Shown here: positions 18,547 through 27,528 of the stretch, piece after piece | How the letters are laid out: the number at the start of each line of letters is the position of its first letter | Position numbering within the stretch: position 1 is the stretch's first letter | Source: Sphingobacterium puteale | GTDB lineage: Bacteria; Bacteroidota; Bacteroidia; Sphingobacteriales; Sphingobacteriaceae | DNA length: 64,000 bases | Assembly: GCF_003627955.1 (NCBI RefSeq) | Contig: NZ_RBWS01000016.1 | Location: forward strand, 1 to 64,000 | Direction: 5' to 3' | Position numbers and translations under genes: made by a program | Notes under the pieces: generated by a model | Told to the model about the DNA's origin: nothing | Databases searched by the model: none | What the model saw: only the letters and a program-made list of their open reading frames with translations

Positions 18547-19385
18547 ACACAACGAAAAAATATACAGTTCCCACCATTCTGAGTATAGCGGGATTTGATG
18601 GCAGCGGCGGAGCTGGCATCCAAGCGGATACAAAAACCATATCGGCCCTGGGATGCTATGCAATGAATGTCCTGACAGCGTTACCCGTACAAAACACACA
18701 AGGGGTGCGGAATATCTATGAAATACCGACTCAAGCCGTGCGTGAGCAGTTGGATGCGATTTTCGACGATATTTATCCGGACGCAATTAAAATCGGAATG
18801 GTTCATAACATTGAACTTGTTGAGCTGATCGCATCCTATTTAAAAGACTACCCAGGGGCAATCGTATTTGACCCGGTGATGGTTTCAACAAGTGGTCACA
18901 AATTGATTCATGATGATACGATACAGGCTTGCGTGGACTTACTTTTTCCGGAAACAACCATTATCACGCCCAATCTAGATGAAGTAAGCGTACTGATGGG
19001 AAGCACCATCGACAATGTACAAGAAATGGAAAAATCAGGCCTCGCATTGCTTGAAAAAGGATGTCAATCTGTCCTTATCAAAGGTGGACACCTTCAAAGT
19101 AGCGAACTGACCACCCTCCTTTTCCAGCAAAATACAGCTCCATTGGTATTTAAATCCCAAAAAATTGACAGCAAAAATACACATGGATCCGGTTGTTCTC
19201 TTTCTTCAGCAATAGCGAGCCAGTTAGCGCAGCGATTCCCTCTTGCTGAAGCTGTCGCTACCGCTTTAGATTATGTCCACGAGGCAATTAAGGCAAGCAA
19301 AGACCTCGTTATTGGCAAAGGAAATGGGCCACTTAATCATTTCCACAACCCTTCTAAACTTATTTTTCATGAAATGGAGCGATAA
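18543..19385 (+). CDS. thiD: Hydroxymethylpyrimidine (phosphate) kinase
   Basis: 280 aa. GFDGSGGAGIQADTKT (residues 17-32) is the ThiD N-terminal motif with D for the more usual S in G-S-D-S; TPNLDE, IKGGH and THGSGCS follow. It phosphorylates HMP to HMP-PP for ThiE. The ATGA overlap with thiE and a 17-bp overlap with tenA support a single transcript. Confidence 0.94.
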   Translation: MNTTKKYTVPTILSIAGFDGSGGAGIQADTKTISALGCYAMNVLTALPVQNTQGVRNIYEIPTQAVREQLDAIFDDIYPDAIKIGMVHNIELVELIASYLKDYPGAIVFDPVMVSTSGHKLIHDDTIQACVDLLFPETTIITPNLDEVSVLMGSTIDNVQEMEKSGLALLEKGCQSVLIKGGHLQSSELTTLLFQQNTAPLVFKSQKIDSKNTHGSGCSLSSAIASQLAQRFPLAEAVATALDYVHEAIKASKDLVIGKGNGPLNHFHNPSKLIFHEMER

Positions 19386-20022
19386 AGCCTGGGATGCTAT
19401 AAGACCAATTTATGCTGATATCCTAGCCATGCCTTTTATTTCTGAACTGAGCAATGGCAGTCTACCGCTGGACAAATTTCAATTCTATATGCGTCAGGAT
19501 GCTTTCTATCTGGAGGAATTTGGACGTGTTTTAGCTTTTATCGGTGCAAAGAGTGCAGACAATCAGCAAGCCCTGGATTATTTTGAATTTGGACGCAATG
19601 CGCTTATCGTCGAAAAAGCGCTGCATGAAAACTATTTTAAAGAATTTGGTCTGGATCCGGAAGACGGCAACAAGATAGAACCCGTTTGCCACCATTACGT
19701 GCATTTTTTAAAAAGTGTAGCTGCCTTTGAACCTATTGAAGTTGCTATGGCCGCAACTTTACCCTGCTTTTGGATTTATAAAGAAGTTGGCGACCACATC
19801 GTTTCGATCGCCAGTGGCAACCAAAATCCCTATTCCAAATGGATCGATACCTATAGTGGTGAGGACTTCGCCGAGGGCGTGAAAAAAGCCAAAAATTATG
19901 TTGATCAAATTTCTGAACAAAGTAGTGCAACAAATCGGGAGAAAATGCGACAAGTATTTATAACAGCCTCCCGATTGGAATATCATTTCTGGCAGGCAGC
20001 TTACGAAAAGAGAATGTGGTAG
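19369..20022 (+). CDS. tenA: TenA family aminopyrimidine aminohydrolase
   Basis: About 217 aa all-helical TenA/THI-4 protein; the catalytic cysteine is in ATLPCFWIY, with conserved FxxYxxQDxxYL near residues 30-40 (FQFYMRQDAFYLEEF). It recovers HMP from thiamine breakdown products. The frame is open further upstream, but the ATG at 19369 (MKWSDKAWDAI) matches the family's N terminus and overlaps thiD by only 17 bp. Together the four genes are a salvage pathway; thiC and thiG are not in the window. Confidence 0.92.
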   Translation: MKWSDKAWDAIRPIYADILAMPFISELSNGSLPLDKFQFYMRQDAFYLEEFGRVLAFIGAKSADNQQALDYFEFGRNALIVEKALHENYFKEFGLDPEDGNKIEPVCHHYVHFLKSVAAFEPIEVAMAATLPCFWIYKEVGDHIVSIASGNQNPYSKWIDTYSGEDFAEGVKKAKNYVDQISEQSSATNREKMRQVFITASRLEYHFWQAAYEKRMW

Positions 20023-20253
20023 CCACCAAAAACAACAATAAACTGTTCGGTAATGAACACCAATTGTTCATAAATGGGCAATAGATAAAAATGCAATAAA
20101 ACAAAAAAGCATGTCTATCAGTGTTTTACATAGTTTTTACATTTTGGCACCACTATTATATTAGTAAGTCAGGAAATGAGGCTGCTTTTCGAAATGAAAA
20201 CTAAAATAGAAATTATAATTGCTTAAAATTAAAAACTAATAATAGACAAAACC

Positions 20254-20997
20254 ATGAAAAGAATCTTAACCATCGCCTTTATTTCATTTTTGTATGTAGC
20301 TCAGGCTCAAGAGCGTGAGATCCGTAAGATTTCCGCTCCGGATGGCATTTCCGCAGCTACTTCGTTACGTGTTGACTATATTCACTCCAACCGAAACGAA
20401 GTTGTGGTTGAAGCAGACAATGCGGAGCATCTGTCACTGATAGAAACAAATGTAAAGAATGGTATATTACATGTACAATACAAACGGAATTCACAGATCA
20501 GAAATGCAAGAAACAACCGCGTAACGGTATATTCAAGTAAAATTCCGACAAGTTTTTCCGCTTCTTCGAGTGGATCAATCTACAGCAACGAGACCATAAA
20601 AGCTAGCAAAATAGCTGTTAACGTTTCTTCATCCGCCCGTATTTCGCTTAAAAAATTAATTGCCGACGATATTGCGCTTTCGACAAGTTCCTCAAGCAGA
20701 TTAACGGCGGAGGTAAGTGCAAAGAATCTAACGGTAAATTCAACAAGTTCGTCAAAACAAGAAATTGCTGGAAGTGCGACGAATTTGGATTTAAGTACCA
20801 ACTCTTCCGCATCAGTGGACATGGCTTCCTTTACAACAAGCAATGCAGAGGTCAATGCCAGCACATCCTCAGGTGTAACCCTAAGTGTTAAGGATAATCT
20901 GCGCGGTAAAGTTTCTACCTCGGCAAAGATCTCCTTAAAAAATCAGCCACGAAATGTCCAAGTTGACAAATCGACAAGTGGCCGAATTGTTATCTAA
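20254..20997 (+). CDS. GIN-domain (DUF2807-type) secreted protein
   Basis: 247 aa. Signal peptide at residues 1-18 (AQA cleavage), then a Ser/Thr-rich right-handed repeat region with recurring SSSSR, STSSS and NSSASV segments, as in the putative autotransporter-adhesin head GIN domain of Bacteroidota. It is probably surface-exposed or periplasmic with an unknown role. It has its own terminator; the 231-base upstream gap shows no clear promoter. Confidence 0.75.
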   Translation: MKRILTIAFISFLYVAQAQEREIRKISAPDGISAATSLRVDYIHSNRNEVVVEADNAEHLSLIETNVKNGILHVQYKRNSQIRNARNNRVTVYSSKIPTSFSASSSGSIYSNETIKASKIAVNVSSSARISLKKLIADDIALSTSSSSRLTAEVSAKNLTVNSTSSSKQEIAGSATNLDLSTNSSASVDMASFTTSNAEVNASTSSGVTLSVKDNLRGKVSTSAKISLKNQPRNVQVDKSTSGRIVI

Positions 20998-21052
20998 TTT
21001 TAGTTTAGGTCTTTAAAAAGACTGTTTATTTATGTTTAATGTTTAGTTAGCT

Positions 21053-21086
21053 AAAGGTGGCACCCTCCCCAGTGTCACCTTTTTTT
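21053..21086 (+). terminator. Rho-independent terminator after the GIN-domain gene
   Basis: AAGGTGGCAC pairs with GTGTCACCTT (one G-U) around CCTCCCCA, followed by seven T. Confidence 0.9.
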
Positions 21087-21224
21087 CTCTGCCCTACCTT
21101 CATCGACCAGAAAATGACTTGGGCTCCCCCTAATAACCTGTTAACGGGAGCCAATTCAACGGATATCACCTGGTATTTTCGTATCTTGTGCTAAGAAACA
21201 CAAGCATACATAGCACATAATCCA

Positions 21225-21755
21225 ATGGAAAATTTTTTAGCAAGTAGCCTCAAGCAATTTCGGGAATTCAAATCTTTGGGGGACAAGACTTTTACTCAAT
21301 TGACGGATGAACAATTGTTCTGGCAATTCAACTCCTCCAGCAACAGTATCGCCCTCATTGTGAAACACCTTCACGGGAATATGCTTTCGCGTTGGACTGA
21401 TTTTTTAAATACCGACGGTGAAAAAGAAGGAAGAAACCGCGACATGGAATTCGAGCATACCGAGATGAGTAGAGCACAACTACTCACACTGTGGAACGAA
21501 GGCTGGGATTGTTTATTTCAAGCACTTGAATCTTTAAATGAGCAAGATCTGACAAAAACAATCTTTATCCGGGGCGAAGGCCATAGCGTATTGGCGGCCA
21601 TCCATCGTCAGCTAGCCCACTACCCTTATCATGTCGGACAGATCGTCTACATCGGAAAAATGTGCCAGGATGAGCAATGGACTTCGCTATCCATTCCAAA
21701 GGGAAAATCTGCAGATTTTAACCGGGAAAAATTTGGTCAAAGCAAAAAAGTATAA
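21225..21755 (+). CDS. DinB-like / DUF1572 family protein
   Basis: 176 aa four-helix bundle of the DinB/YfiT superfamily, DUF1572 type. Possible metal-binding histidines are in LIVKHLHGNML (near 46-48), the central HRQLAH and HYPYHVGQI (about 128-136). The family includes thiol-dependent transferases, but the activity here is unknown. It is monocistronic with a strong terminator. Confidence 0.8.
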   Translation: MENFLASSLKQFREFKSLGDKTFTQLTDEQLFWQFNSSSNSIALIVKHLHGNMLSRWTDFLNTDGEKEGRNRDMEFEHTEMSRAQLLTLWNEGWDCLFQALESLNEQDLTKTIFIRGEGHSVLAAIHRQLAHYPYHVGQIVYIGKMCQDEQWTSLSIPKGKSADFNREKFGQSKKV

Positions 21756-21773
21756 CTGATAGCGATCGACTTT

Positions 21774-21808
21774 CGCTGCCCAATTGTCGATTGGGCAGCG
21801 TTTTCGTC
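21774..21808 (+). terminator. Rho-independent terminator after the DinB-like gene
   Basis: CGCTGCCCAAT and ATTGGGCAGCG pair perfectly around TGTCG, followed by TTTTCG. Confidence 0.9.
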
Positions 21809-21899
21809 TAAATTTTTCAATTGTAATCGTGCCGCACAAATCCGTTTAAAACGTTACATGCAAGGCACTGTTTTAGGTGTTCTTTAGCAAAGAATTGAT

Positions 21900-21907
21900 T
21901 ATATTTG
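21900..21907 (+). promoter_or_regulatory. -7 box for the AraC-regulator gene
   Basis: TATATTTG matches TAnnTTTG exactly. Transcription from here would give a leader of roughly 270 nt before the AraC start at 22182, which includes the leader element at 22037. The 426-base gap 21756-22181 contains the terminator, this box and that leader. Confidence 0.5.
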
Positions 21908-22036
21908 TGTGATCTACCATTACTAATTCCTTTACGATTCAATCCCATTGGGATTAGTTTGTTTAGAGGTGTAAAACAGATAGCAAGTACGGAAAATTCA
22001 TTGATCCAGAGCGTAGACAGGCAATTTATAATTATT

Positions 22037-22181
22037 TACAGATGAAACCATCATGATTTATTTAATCACATTGGGGATTGAATTACCGAGCAAAGCGAGC
22101 TCATGAATACCATTGAAAATAAATGCTTATGAATAATGCCTTAAAGAGAAAATTGATTAATGAATAAACAAATTTATACCG
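22037..22181 (+). repeat. Leader element copy 1 (upstream of AraC regulator)
   Basis: Gene-sense order: micro-ORF ATGAAACCATCATGA (22042-22056, MKPS-stop), then ACC-GAGC-AAAGCGA-GCTC-ATGA (hairpin 22088-22102), then CAAATTTATAC just before the AraC start. The micro-ORF and the hairpin loop are identical to those in the copy at 33805-33931. Copies at 28114 and 46181 share the layout. Confidence 0.6.
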
Positions 22182-23069
22182 ATGAAAAATTCGATTAAGA
22201 TCATCAACAATTACGAATATAAAAAGTTATTCTTACCTGATGTTTCTGAACATAATCTATTTAATGAAAGTAAAATCCAGGTTTATCGAATTGAAAATTA
22301 TCTTCGAAGCATTTTAATGCCGGTCATTCCCTATCGTACTACCTTCAATTTTCTAATTTTCGTAACGAAAGGTTCCCTGACTCAACATCTGGAATCAGCT
22401 TCCTATACGCTGACTGAACACCAAGTCATCAATATCAAGCAAGGGAATATCACCGCAACATTGGCAATATCGGATGATGTTGAAGGTTTTTTTGTGGTGT
22501 ATGAAAACGAAATTGTTACTGATATCGAACTTGGAATCAATGACATCAAATTTTTTAATTCTCATCCATTTACTACGCTAAAGTCACATGTTGCCCATTG
22601 GATTCAGCAAATGCTGATTCTTTTGGAGGAAGAACTTTTTACTGAAGGCCGCGTGATGGAGGTATGTATCTCGATGATGCAGTGCATCTTATTGAAGGTT
22701 ATAAAATCGGATATCGAAACCAAGGCACCGATGAGTAGGCAACTTGATATTGCATTTCGCTTTCGGGAATATGTCCAAAAGTTTCATATTGACCATAAAA
22801 ATGTATTGTTTTATGCCAATCTATTGCATATCTCCGAAAACTACCTGAACAAATGTGTGAAGGAGGCAACCAATAAGCCACCCAAGCAATGGATTACTGA
22901 AATCAGCATCTTGCATAGTCAGATCCTCTTGCAGGACGCCACGAGAGATATCGCGGGGATAGCTTTTGAATTGAAGTTCCAATCGCCCTCCTATTTCACC
23001 AGGCTATTTAAAAAAATCACCGGGTATTCACCCAGTGATTATCGAAAACATAAGTTTATGGCAGACTAA
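22182..23069 (+). CDS. AraC family transcriptional regulator
   Basis: 295 aa. N-terminal cupin-like ligand-binding domain (about 30-150), linker, and a C-terminal double helix-turn-helix (about 190-290) with GIAFELKFQSPSYFTRLFKKITGYSPSDYRK, the AraC/XylS signature. It converges on, and overlaps by 4 bp, the last gene of the urease/urea-transport run. UreR, the urea-responsive activator of enterobacterial urease, is also an AraC protein of about this length, so a role in urease control is a reasonable inference from position, not from sequence. Confidence 0.88.
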   Translation: MKNSIKIINNYEYKKLFLPDVSEHNLFNESKIQVYRIENYLRSILMPVIPYRTTFNFLIFVTKGSLTQHLESASYTLTEHQVINIKQGNITATLAISDDVEGFFVVYENEIVTDIELGINDIKFFNSHPFTTLKSHVAHWIQQMLILLEEELFTEGRVMEVCISMMQCILLKVIKSDIETKAPMSRQLDIAFRFREYVQKFHIDHKNVLFYANLLHISENYLNKCVKEATNKPPKQWITEISILHSQILLQDATRDIAGIAFELKFQSPSYFTRLFKKITGYSPSDYRKHKFMAD

Positions 23070-23866
23070 TGTTTATGGTAAGGCAGGTTCCAAATGAGGT
23101 CAACCGCCAGATAATGCACACCAAAATCCACTTGATCATAGCCTTTGATCAGATCATTCATGTAGCCTACATCCAGTCGTAAAGGCGTCTTTGGGATATC
23201 TGTCATATAGTAAAAACCCAAACGTGTTTCCTTGTAACCAAAGCTCGACCAAGCATCCGGTTCGTTCAGTTTACTGATTGCAAAAAGACCTTCGGCACTC
23301 AGCGCCAGTTCCTGCTTATTTTTATCGGATATTTTAAAATTCACCTGCGATTTTAGTCGGGTTCTAAACTGAAAATTCTCTTCCGCTTTGTGAAAGTCTG
23401 CAGTAAAAAATTTCCGGAACTCCTGTCGTAGTGTATTTTTCCATTTCCAGCGCTCAGCCAGCTTAAAGGTATATGCATAACGTCCATACAATCGGAATTC
23501 CTGTTCAACTCCTTCATTGTGGTAGGGTGCTTTTTCATCATATACATTTTGACGCCTGTAGCTCAGCGCATAACTATATTGCTGATTTGGCGCAAATTTG
23601 TGATAGACCTCATGATTCAACACCCAGATGGCCTGCTTATGAAAAGGATTAGAGTCCTCGGGTGTACTTTTGGTTCCCAGGCCGATATAGGTCAGTGCTT
23701 CCTTTGTTCCGGCACTGTCCAGCTTGCGTCGCAGGCCCAACACCGACCAGGAGGCCGTTTTGGCTTTACCAAGCCCAGGCGGACTTACCTGCCCATATAC
23801 AGTGTTTATATGGATTCCCAATAACAACATTATTGGGAATAGATTTATAAAACGAAATTTCAACAT
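23066..23866 (-). CDS. DUF2490 outer-membrane beta-barrel protein
   Basis: About 266 aa from the ATG at 23866; the frame extends to a TTG at 23884 that is less likely. Signal peptide at residues about 1-26 (VYG-Q). The rest alternates hydrophobic and polar residues in barrel fashion (YSYALSYRRQNVY, LRLDVGYMNDLI, DFGVHYLAVDLIW), with the DUF2490 features. It starts 26 bp after the urea transporter gene and closes the urease operon, so an outer-membrane role linked to urea or nickel is possible. Its stop overlaps the convergent AraC gene by 4 bp. Confidence 0.75.
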   Translation of the reverse strand: MLKFRFINLFPIMLLLGIHINTVYGQVSPPGLGKAKTASWSVLGLRRKLDSAGTKEALTYIGLGTKSTPEDSNPFHKQAIWVLNHEVYHKFAPNQQYSYALSYRRQNVYDEKAPYHNEGVEQEFRLYGRYAYTFKLAERWKWKNTLRQEFRKFFTADFHKAEENFQFRTRLKSQVNFKISDKNKQELALSAEGLFAISKLNEPDAWSSFGYKETRLGFYYMTDIPKTPLRLDVGYMNDLIKGYDQVDFGVHYLAVDLIWNLPYHKH

Positions 23867-23892
23867 CAGATAAAATTTTAGCAAAAAAAAGA

Positions 23893-24783
23893 CTAGGAAG
23901 TCTCCGCTGTCGCGGAAAATTTAGCTACCAACCAATTGTCCAGTCGTTTGACAGGCTCAATTGCCCACATCGCGATCACAAAAGGAAACGTTAGCGTCGT
24001 CCAACCATTGTGGATCAGAAAATGGTCAAAATAGGTTGCGATAATAACCGCAATGAGTACATAAATACCATCTCTAACGCGTTGCCCGCTCAAAGCAATC
24101 CCACATAAAACTGCGTTGAAACTAAAGATCCCGTTATTGGTCATATCGGTTGATTCATGCCCATGATGCGAGATATAAACGCTAATAATTACAGCGGCAG
24201 AAGCATATAACGCCGCGATTGGCTTACTGATAAAAACACCAATGAAAAAGATTAATCCCGCAACTAAGCTACCCTGAAAAATAACCTGACCAAAGGCATG
24301 TCCCTCAATAAGGAAATCGTCCATTTCCTCAATATCCACAAAGTGCTCTGGAACCGTCCGTAAAGCCAATTCTGGAATACTCAATACATATAGTGCAATC
24401 CAGGTGATCATGATAAATGGAAAGGTGAATACAGGAATATTTTTCTTTAGCGCAAAGCCCATTAAAATCGTAGTCAATGCAGAACCGATAATCAAGGAGG
24501 CCCATACACAGATATTAGCCTGAAAATAAAAGACCAGTGCAATCCCATATAATGTGGCATTAAATCCAAAGAGCCCATCATTGATATGCTCCTCGTCAAA
24601 CTTCATCAATTTCGCTGTGATTACCCCGACAAGATTCGCCAGTATCCCAGCAAATCCCATGAGTGCGGAATCATAAATAATAGCCCCAATAAACAGGACT
24701 CCAGTCCAGCTATTACCCTGTAACATAATCTGTCCGAATCCCTTAAAAACAGCTTTAACAAAAGTCAGGATGTTATTTTTCAT
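23893..24783 (-). CDS. Urea transporter (UT family)
   Basis: 296 aa, about ten membrane helices in two homologous halves. Each half carries the pore signature, GLFGFNATLYGIAL (about residues 70-83) and GIFSFNAVLCGIAL in the second half, as in Yut/ApuT and mammalian UT proteins. It lets urea into the cytoplasm by facilitated diffusion for the urease encoded upstream in the same run (44 bp after ureD). Confidence 0.92.
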   Translation of the reverse strand: MKNNILTFVKAVFKGFGQIMLQGNSWTGVLFIGAIIYDSALMGFAGILANLVGVITAKLMKFDEEHINDGLFGFNATLYGIALVFYFQANICVWASLIIGSALTTILMGFALKKNIPVFTFPFIMITWIALYVLSIPELALRTVPEHFVDIEEMDDFLIEGHAFGQVIFQGSLVAGLIFFIGVFISKPIAALYASAAVIISVYISHHGHESTDMTNNGIFSFNAVLCGIALSGQRVRDGIYVLIAVIIATYFDHFLIHNGWTTLTFPFVIAMWAIEPVKRLDNWLVAKFSATAETS

Positions 24784-24826
24784 TAGAATAATTTGTTATT
24801 TAAAAATTGTATTCAATCCCCGTTAT

Positions 24827-25618
24827 TTAATTCAGGAATAATTTTTCCCATAGAGCACTTTGCATCTCTTTAAAAAGAAGGTAAAGTTGCTCGGCACCAT
24901 AGCCCAGCACACGCACCATAAAACCATCATGTTGCAAAGCACTGATACCAAAGGCAACATCCTTGGTTTCCCCATATTTCTCATAGAATGCTTCGATCCA
25001 TTCGTCTGGACTGACCCCGGCACTATTCAGATAGATCAGTGTTCCTTGGTGTGTATATCCTTCCAGAATGCCCAATCCCTGAATGGGCATACGATCCGGT
25101 TGTAACAGCACATTATCTTTTACAACCAGTCGACCATTCACATAACATTTCGTCAGGTTCTGAAAATGATTGTACTGAAATTCCTCCCCCGACATTTTCC
25201 TTCCACAGGTCACGATTTCACTCAGTAGTAGATGGCAATTGGAAGCAAGATGGATAATGTTGTGACTCAAAAAATGAGAGGAATGCTGTGGCACCACTGG
25301 GTGGGGCACATAGGAAAACACGGAATCTTCGCCCAGTGTCACCTGCATTGTTTGCGAAGAATGCCCCTTCATATGAAACAGACGCTGATAAGCCTGCGTC
25401 TGCAACTGTAATTTTGCTCCCGGCGCAATATCAATTTTGATCTGATGATCATCACCATCCAACAATCCCGGTGAGGAACTCATGATCATCAAATAAGCCG
25501 CATTGTCTTTTTGATATTGACCGACAGGGACAATGCGAAAAGGTTGAGTGACATAAGCATCCTTCATAAAGGATTTCCCTTCACGATGTGCTATTTTGAC
25601 GGCTAAAGAACAAATCAT
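24827..25618 (-). CDS. ureD: Urease accessory protein UreD
   Basis: 263 aa. The family motif SSSPGLLDGDDHQIKIDI is near residues 46-63, and YVPHPVVPQ and CGRKMSGEEF follow. UreD (UreH) binds apo-urease and receives nickel from UreG through UreF. Two bases separate it from ureG. It is at the end of the accessory block, the usual position in Bacteroidota being variable. Confidence 0.93.
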   Translation of the reverse strand: MICSLAVKIAHREGKSFMKDAYVTQPFRIVPVGQYQKDNAAYLMIMSSSPGLLDGDDHQIKIDIAPGAKLQLQTQAYQRLFHMKGHSSQTMQVTLGEDSVFSYVPHPVVPQHSSHFLSHNIIHLASNCHLLLSEIVTCGRKMSGEEFQYNHFQNLTKCYVNGRLVVKDNVLLQPDRMPIQGLGILEGYTHQGTLIYLNSAGVSPDEWIEAFYEKYGETKDVAFGISALQHDGFMVRVLGYGAEQLYLLFKEMQSALWEKLFLN

Positions 25619-25620
25619 AA

Positions 25621-26259
25621 TTAACGAAGTAAATTAGGTTCTTCAATATCTTGAAGCAATGCATATTTTTTGATCCAGCCCACAATCTCTTCCAGACCGT
25701 CGCCAGTTTTCAAATTGGAGAACAAAAATGGAGCACCTTTGCGCATCATACGGGCATCATGTTCCATGACCTCCAAGCTCGCGCCCACATAAGGTGCCAA
25801 GTCTTTCTTGTTGATCAATAAGAGATCCGAACGTGTAATCGCCGGACCACCTTTACGCGGCATTTTTTCACCCTCAGCGACATCAATGACGAAAATGGTG
25901 ATATCTGCCAAATCTGGGCTATAGGTTGAAGTGAGGTTGTCGCCTCCACTTTCGATCAAAATAAGTTCCAGATCAGGAAAACGGCTAGCCAGTTCGTCTA
26001 CAGCTTCCAGATTCATACTCGCATCTTCACGTATTGCGGTATGTGGACAACCTCCTGTTTCAACACCGATAATACGTTCACGGGGTAATAAGCTATTTTT
26101 TGCCATATACTCCGCATCTTCTTTGGTGTAGATATCATTTGTAATAACCGCCAAATCTAACTCATTTGCCAGACGTCTGCTCAATCTTTCCAATAACGCT
26201 GTTTTGCCGGAACCCACAGGACCGCCGACACCGATCTTAACATATTTTCTATTTTCCAT
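25621..26259 (-). CDS. ureG: Urease accessory GTPase UreG
   Basis: 212 aa SIMIBI GTPase. P-loop GGPVGSGKT at residues 12-20, the nickel site CPH in GGCPHTAIR (about 70), ESGGDN and the guanine motif NKKD are all present. It couples GTP hydrolysis to nickel insertion into urease with UreD/UreF. There is no His-rich N terminus, so nickel storage must be elsewhere. It is 11 bp after ureF and 2 bp before ureD. Confidence 0.96.
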   Translation of the reverse strand: MENRKYVKIGVGGPVGSGKTALLERLSRRLANELDLAVITNDIYTKEDAEYMAKNSLLPRERIIGVETGGCPHTAIREDASMNLEAVDELASRFPDLELILIESGGDNLTSTYSPDLADITIFVIDVAEGEKMPRKGGPAITRSDLLLINKKDLAPYVGASLEVMEHDARMMRKGAPFLFSNLKTGDGLEEIVGWIKKYALLQDIEEPNLLR

Positions 26260-26270
26260 TGTATTTGATT

Positions 26271-26966
26271 TTAAGAGATATAAACTCTAGAATATAATCG
26301 TTCGTGTTGCATGCATCGGATATCAAATCCGATATTGCACAGCCCCACTAAATTTCGTTCAACTGCTAAAGTCTCGTGACAGAGCCCAAGTATATCATCG
26401 TGTAGGCCAAAAAGAACATCCTGACCATCGAGCTGTCCGAGCGGCACGAGTTTCACGGCATTCGTCACCATGGTGATGGCCGCATTGTAATAAAAGCCAT
26501 GTAATGCTTCTTCCAAAGGAATTTCCAATAACGAAGCCAGCATACCATACATCAGACAATAGTGGCTATCTACTTCCTTTTTCTGAATCAATTTGCCCCA
26601 GGCAACAACAAAATCCTGTTGTTGATAACGGCTAAATATTTTGTAAATGCGTACGCCCAGTTTTTTACTGGCTTCCCGGATCTCTTTTGGACTCTTCAAT
26701 GCTGTACACTCCTGATCCAAAGCGATCAATGCATTTAAATCCTCGGATGTGGTGGCCTCGTAGGCCAATTTCATCAGCGCAGCATCGTTATACTTTAGAT
26801 TGTACCATAAATTATGGCGCACATATTTGTCAGTAGTTGCTTTATCACAGACTAAGCCCTGCTGCACATAGGTTTCCAGCCCATTTGAATGGGTAAATCC
26901 ACCGATCGGTAGCGTCGGATCTGCGAGATGGAGCAACTTGCCCAGAAAAGTATTTTTCATTGACAT
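26271..26966 (-). CDS. ureF: Urease accessory protein UreF
   Basis: 231 aa all-helical. The N-terminal LLHLADPTLPIGGFTHSNGLE is the UreF hallmark, and AAITMVTNAVKLVPLGQ near residue 165 is the conserved C-terminal segment. It bridges UreD and UreG. It follows ureE by 7 bp. Confidence 0.93.
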   Translation of the reverse strand: MSMKNTFLGKLLHLADPTLPIGGFTHSNGLETYVQQGLVCDKATTDKYVRHNLWYNLKYNDAALMKLAYEATTSEDLNALIALDQECTALKSPKEIREASKKLGVRIYKIFSRYQQQDFVVAWGKLIQKKEVDSHYCLMYGMLASLLEIPLEEALHGFYYNAAITMVTNAVKLVPLGQLDGQDVLFGLHDDILGLCHETLAVERNLVGLCNIGFDIRCMQHERLYSRVYIS

Positions 26967-26973
26967 AAATTAT

Positions 26974-27519
26974 TTATTCATTATTTGTTGATGCGACCGT
27001 CGACGCAATACCAGTATCCTCTTTCTCCTGAATGAACAGCGGGATATTTTTTGTCGAAAATTTCAACTTTTGATGAGGCTTTGGGTCTACGTTTGCATGG
27101 AGTGGGTTCAGCAGCTGCTGCATACAGCACACAGGGTCAAATCCATTTTTTGTCAACCACTCGTACATGGAGCGTTCGTAGGGCATCAGCAATTCATTTG
27201 CCTCTACAAATAGAGGCAAATGTTTGTTTCCGATTTCACTGCTGACAAAAGCAATCTGAAGAAAATCAATTGCCATCACTTTGATAACATCACAAGGTTT
27301 GATGGTAACCACAACAACTTTTTCTTCATCTTCATACAAGATATCGCCATCCTGCAAGCAGGAAGTATTGCCCAATAATTTCACAGCGATATCCATCCCC
27401 TCCGCTGTACGAAGACGCTGAATGCGTTTGGTGGATTCATACCATTCAATCGACAGCAGATCATGACGCTTATTGGTCCGCTCGCGATTGATATTCCTTG
27501 TGATTTCTGTGATAATCAT
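26974..27519 (-). CDS. ureE: Urease accessory nickel chaperone UreE (copy 1)
   Basis: 181 aa. N-terminal peptide-binding domain and C-terminal metal domain with IGNKHLPLF, where the His is the interface nickel ligand of UreE dimers. The tail has a few histidines (LHANVDPKPHQ) but no poly-His. It delivers Ni(II) to UreG. It lies in the main urease operon between the barrel gene and ureF; a second, diverged UreE is at 37578. Confidence 0.9.
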   Translation of the reverse strand: MIITEITRNINRERTNKRHDLLSIEWYESTKRIQRLRTAEGMDIAVKLLGNTSCLQDGDILYEDEEKVVVVTIKPCDVIKVMAIDFLQIAFVSSEIGNKHLPLFVEANELLMPYERSMYEWLTKNGFDPVCCMQQLLNPLHANVDPKPHQKLKFSTKNIPLFIQEKEDTGIASTVASTNNE

Positions 27520-27528
27520 TTTCGTGCT

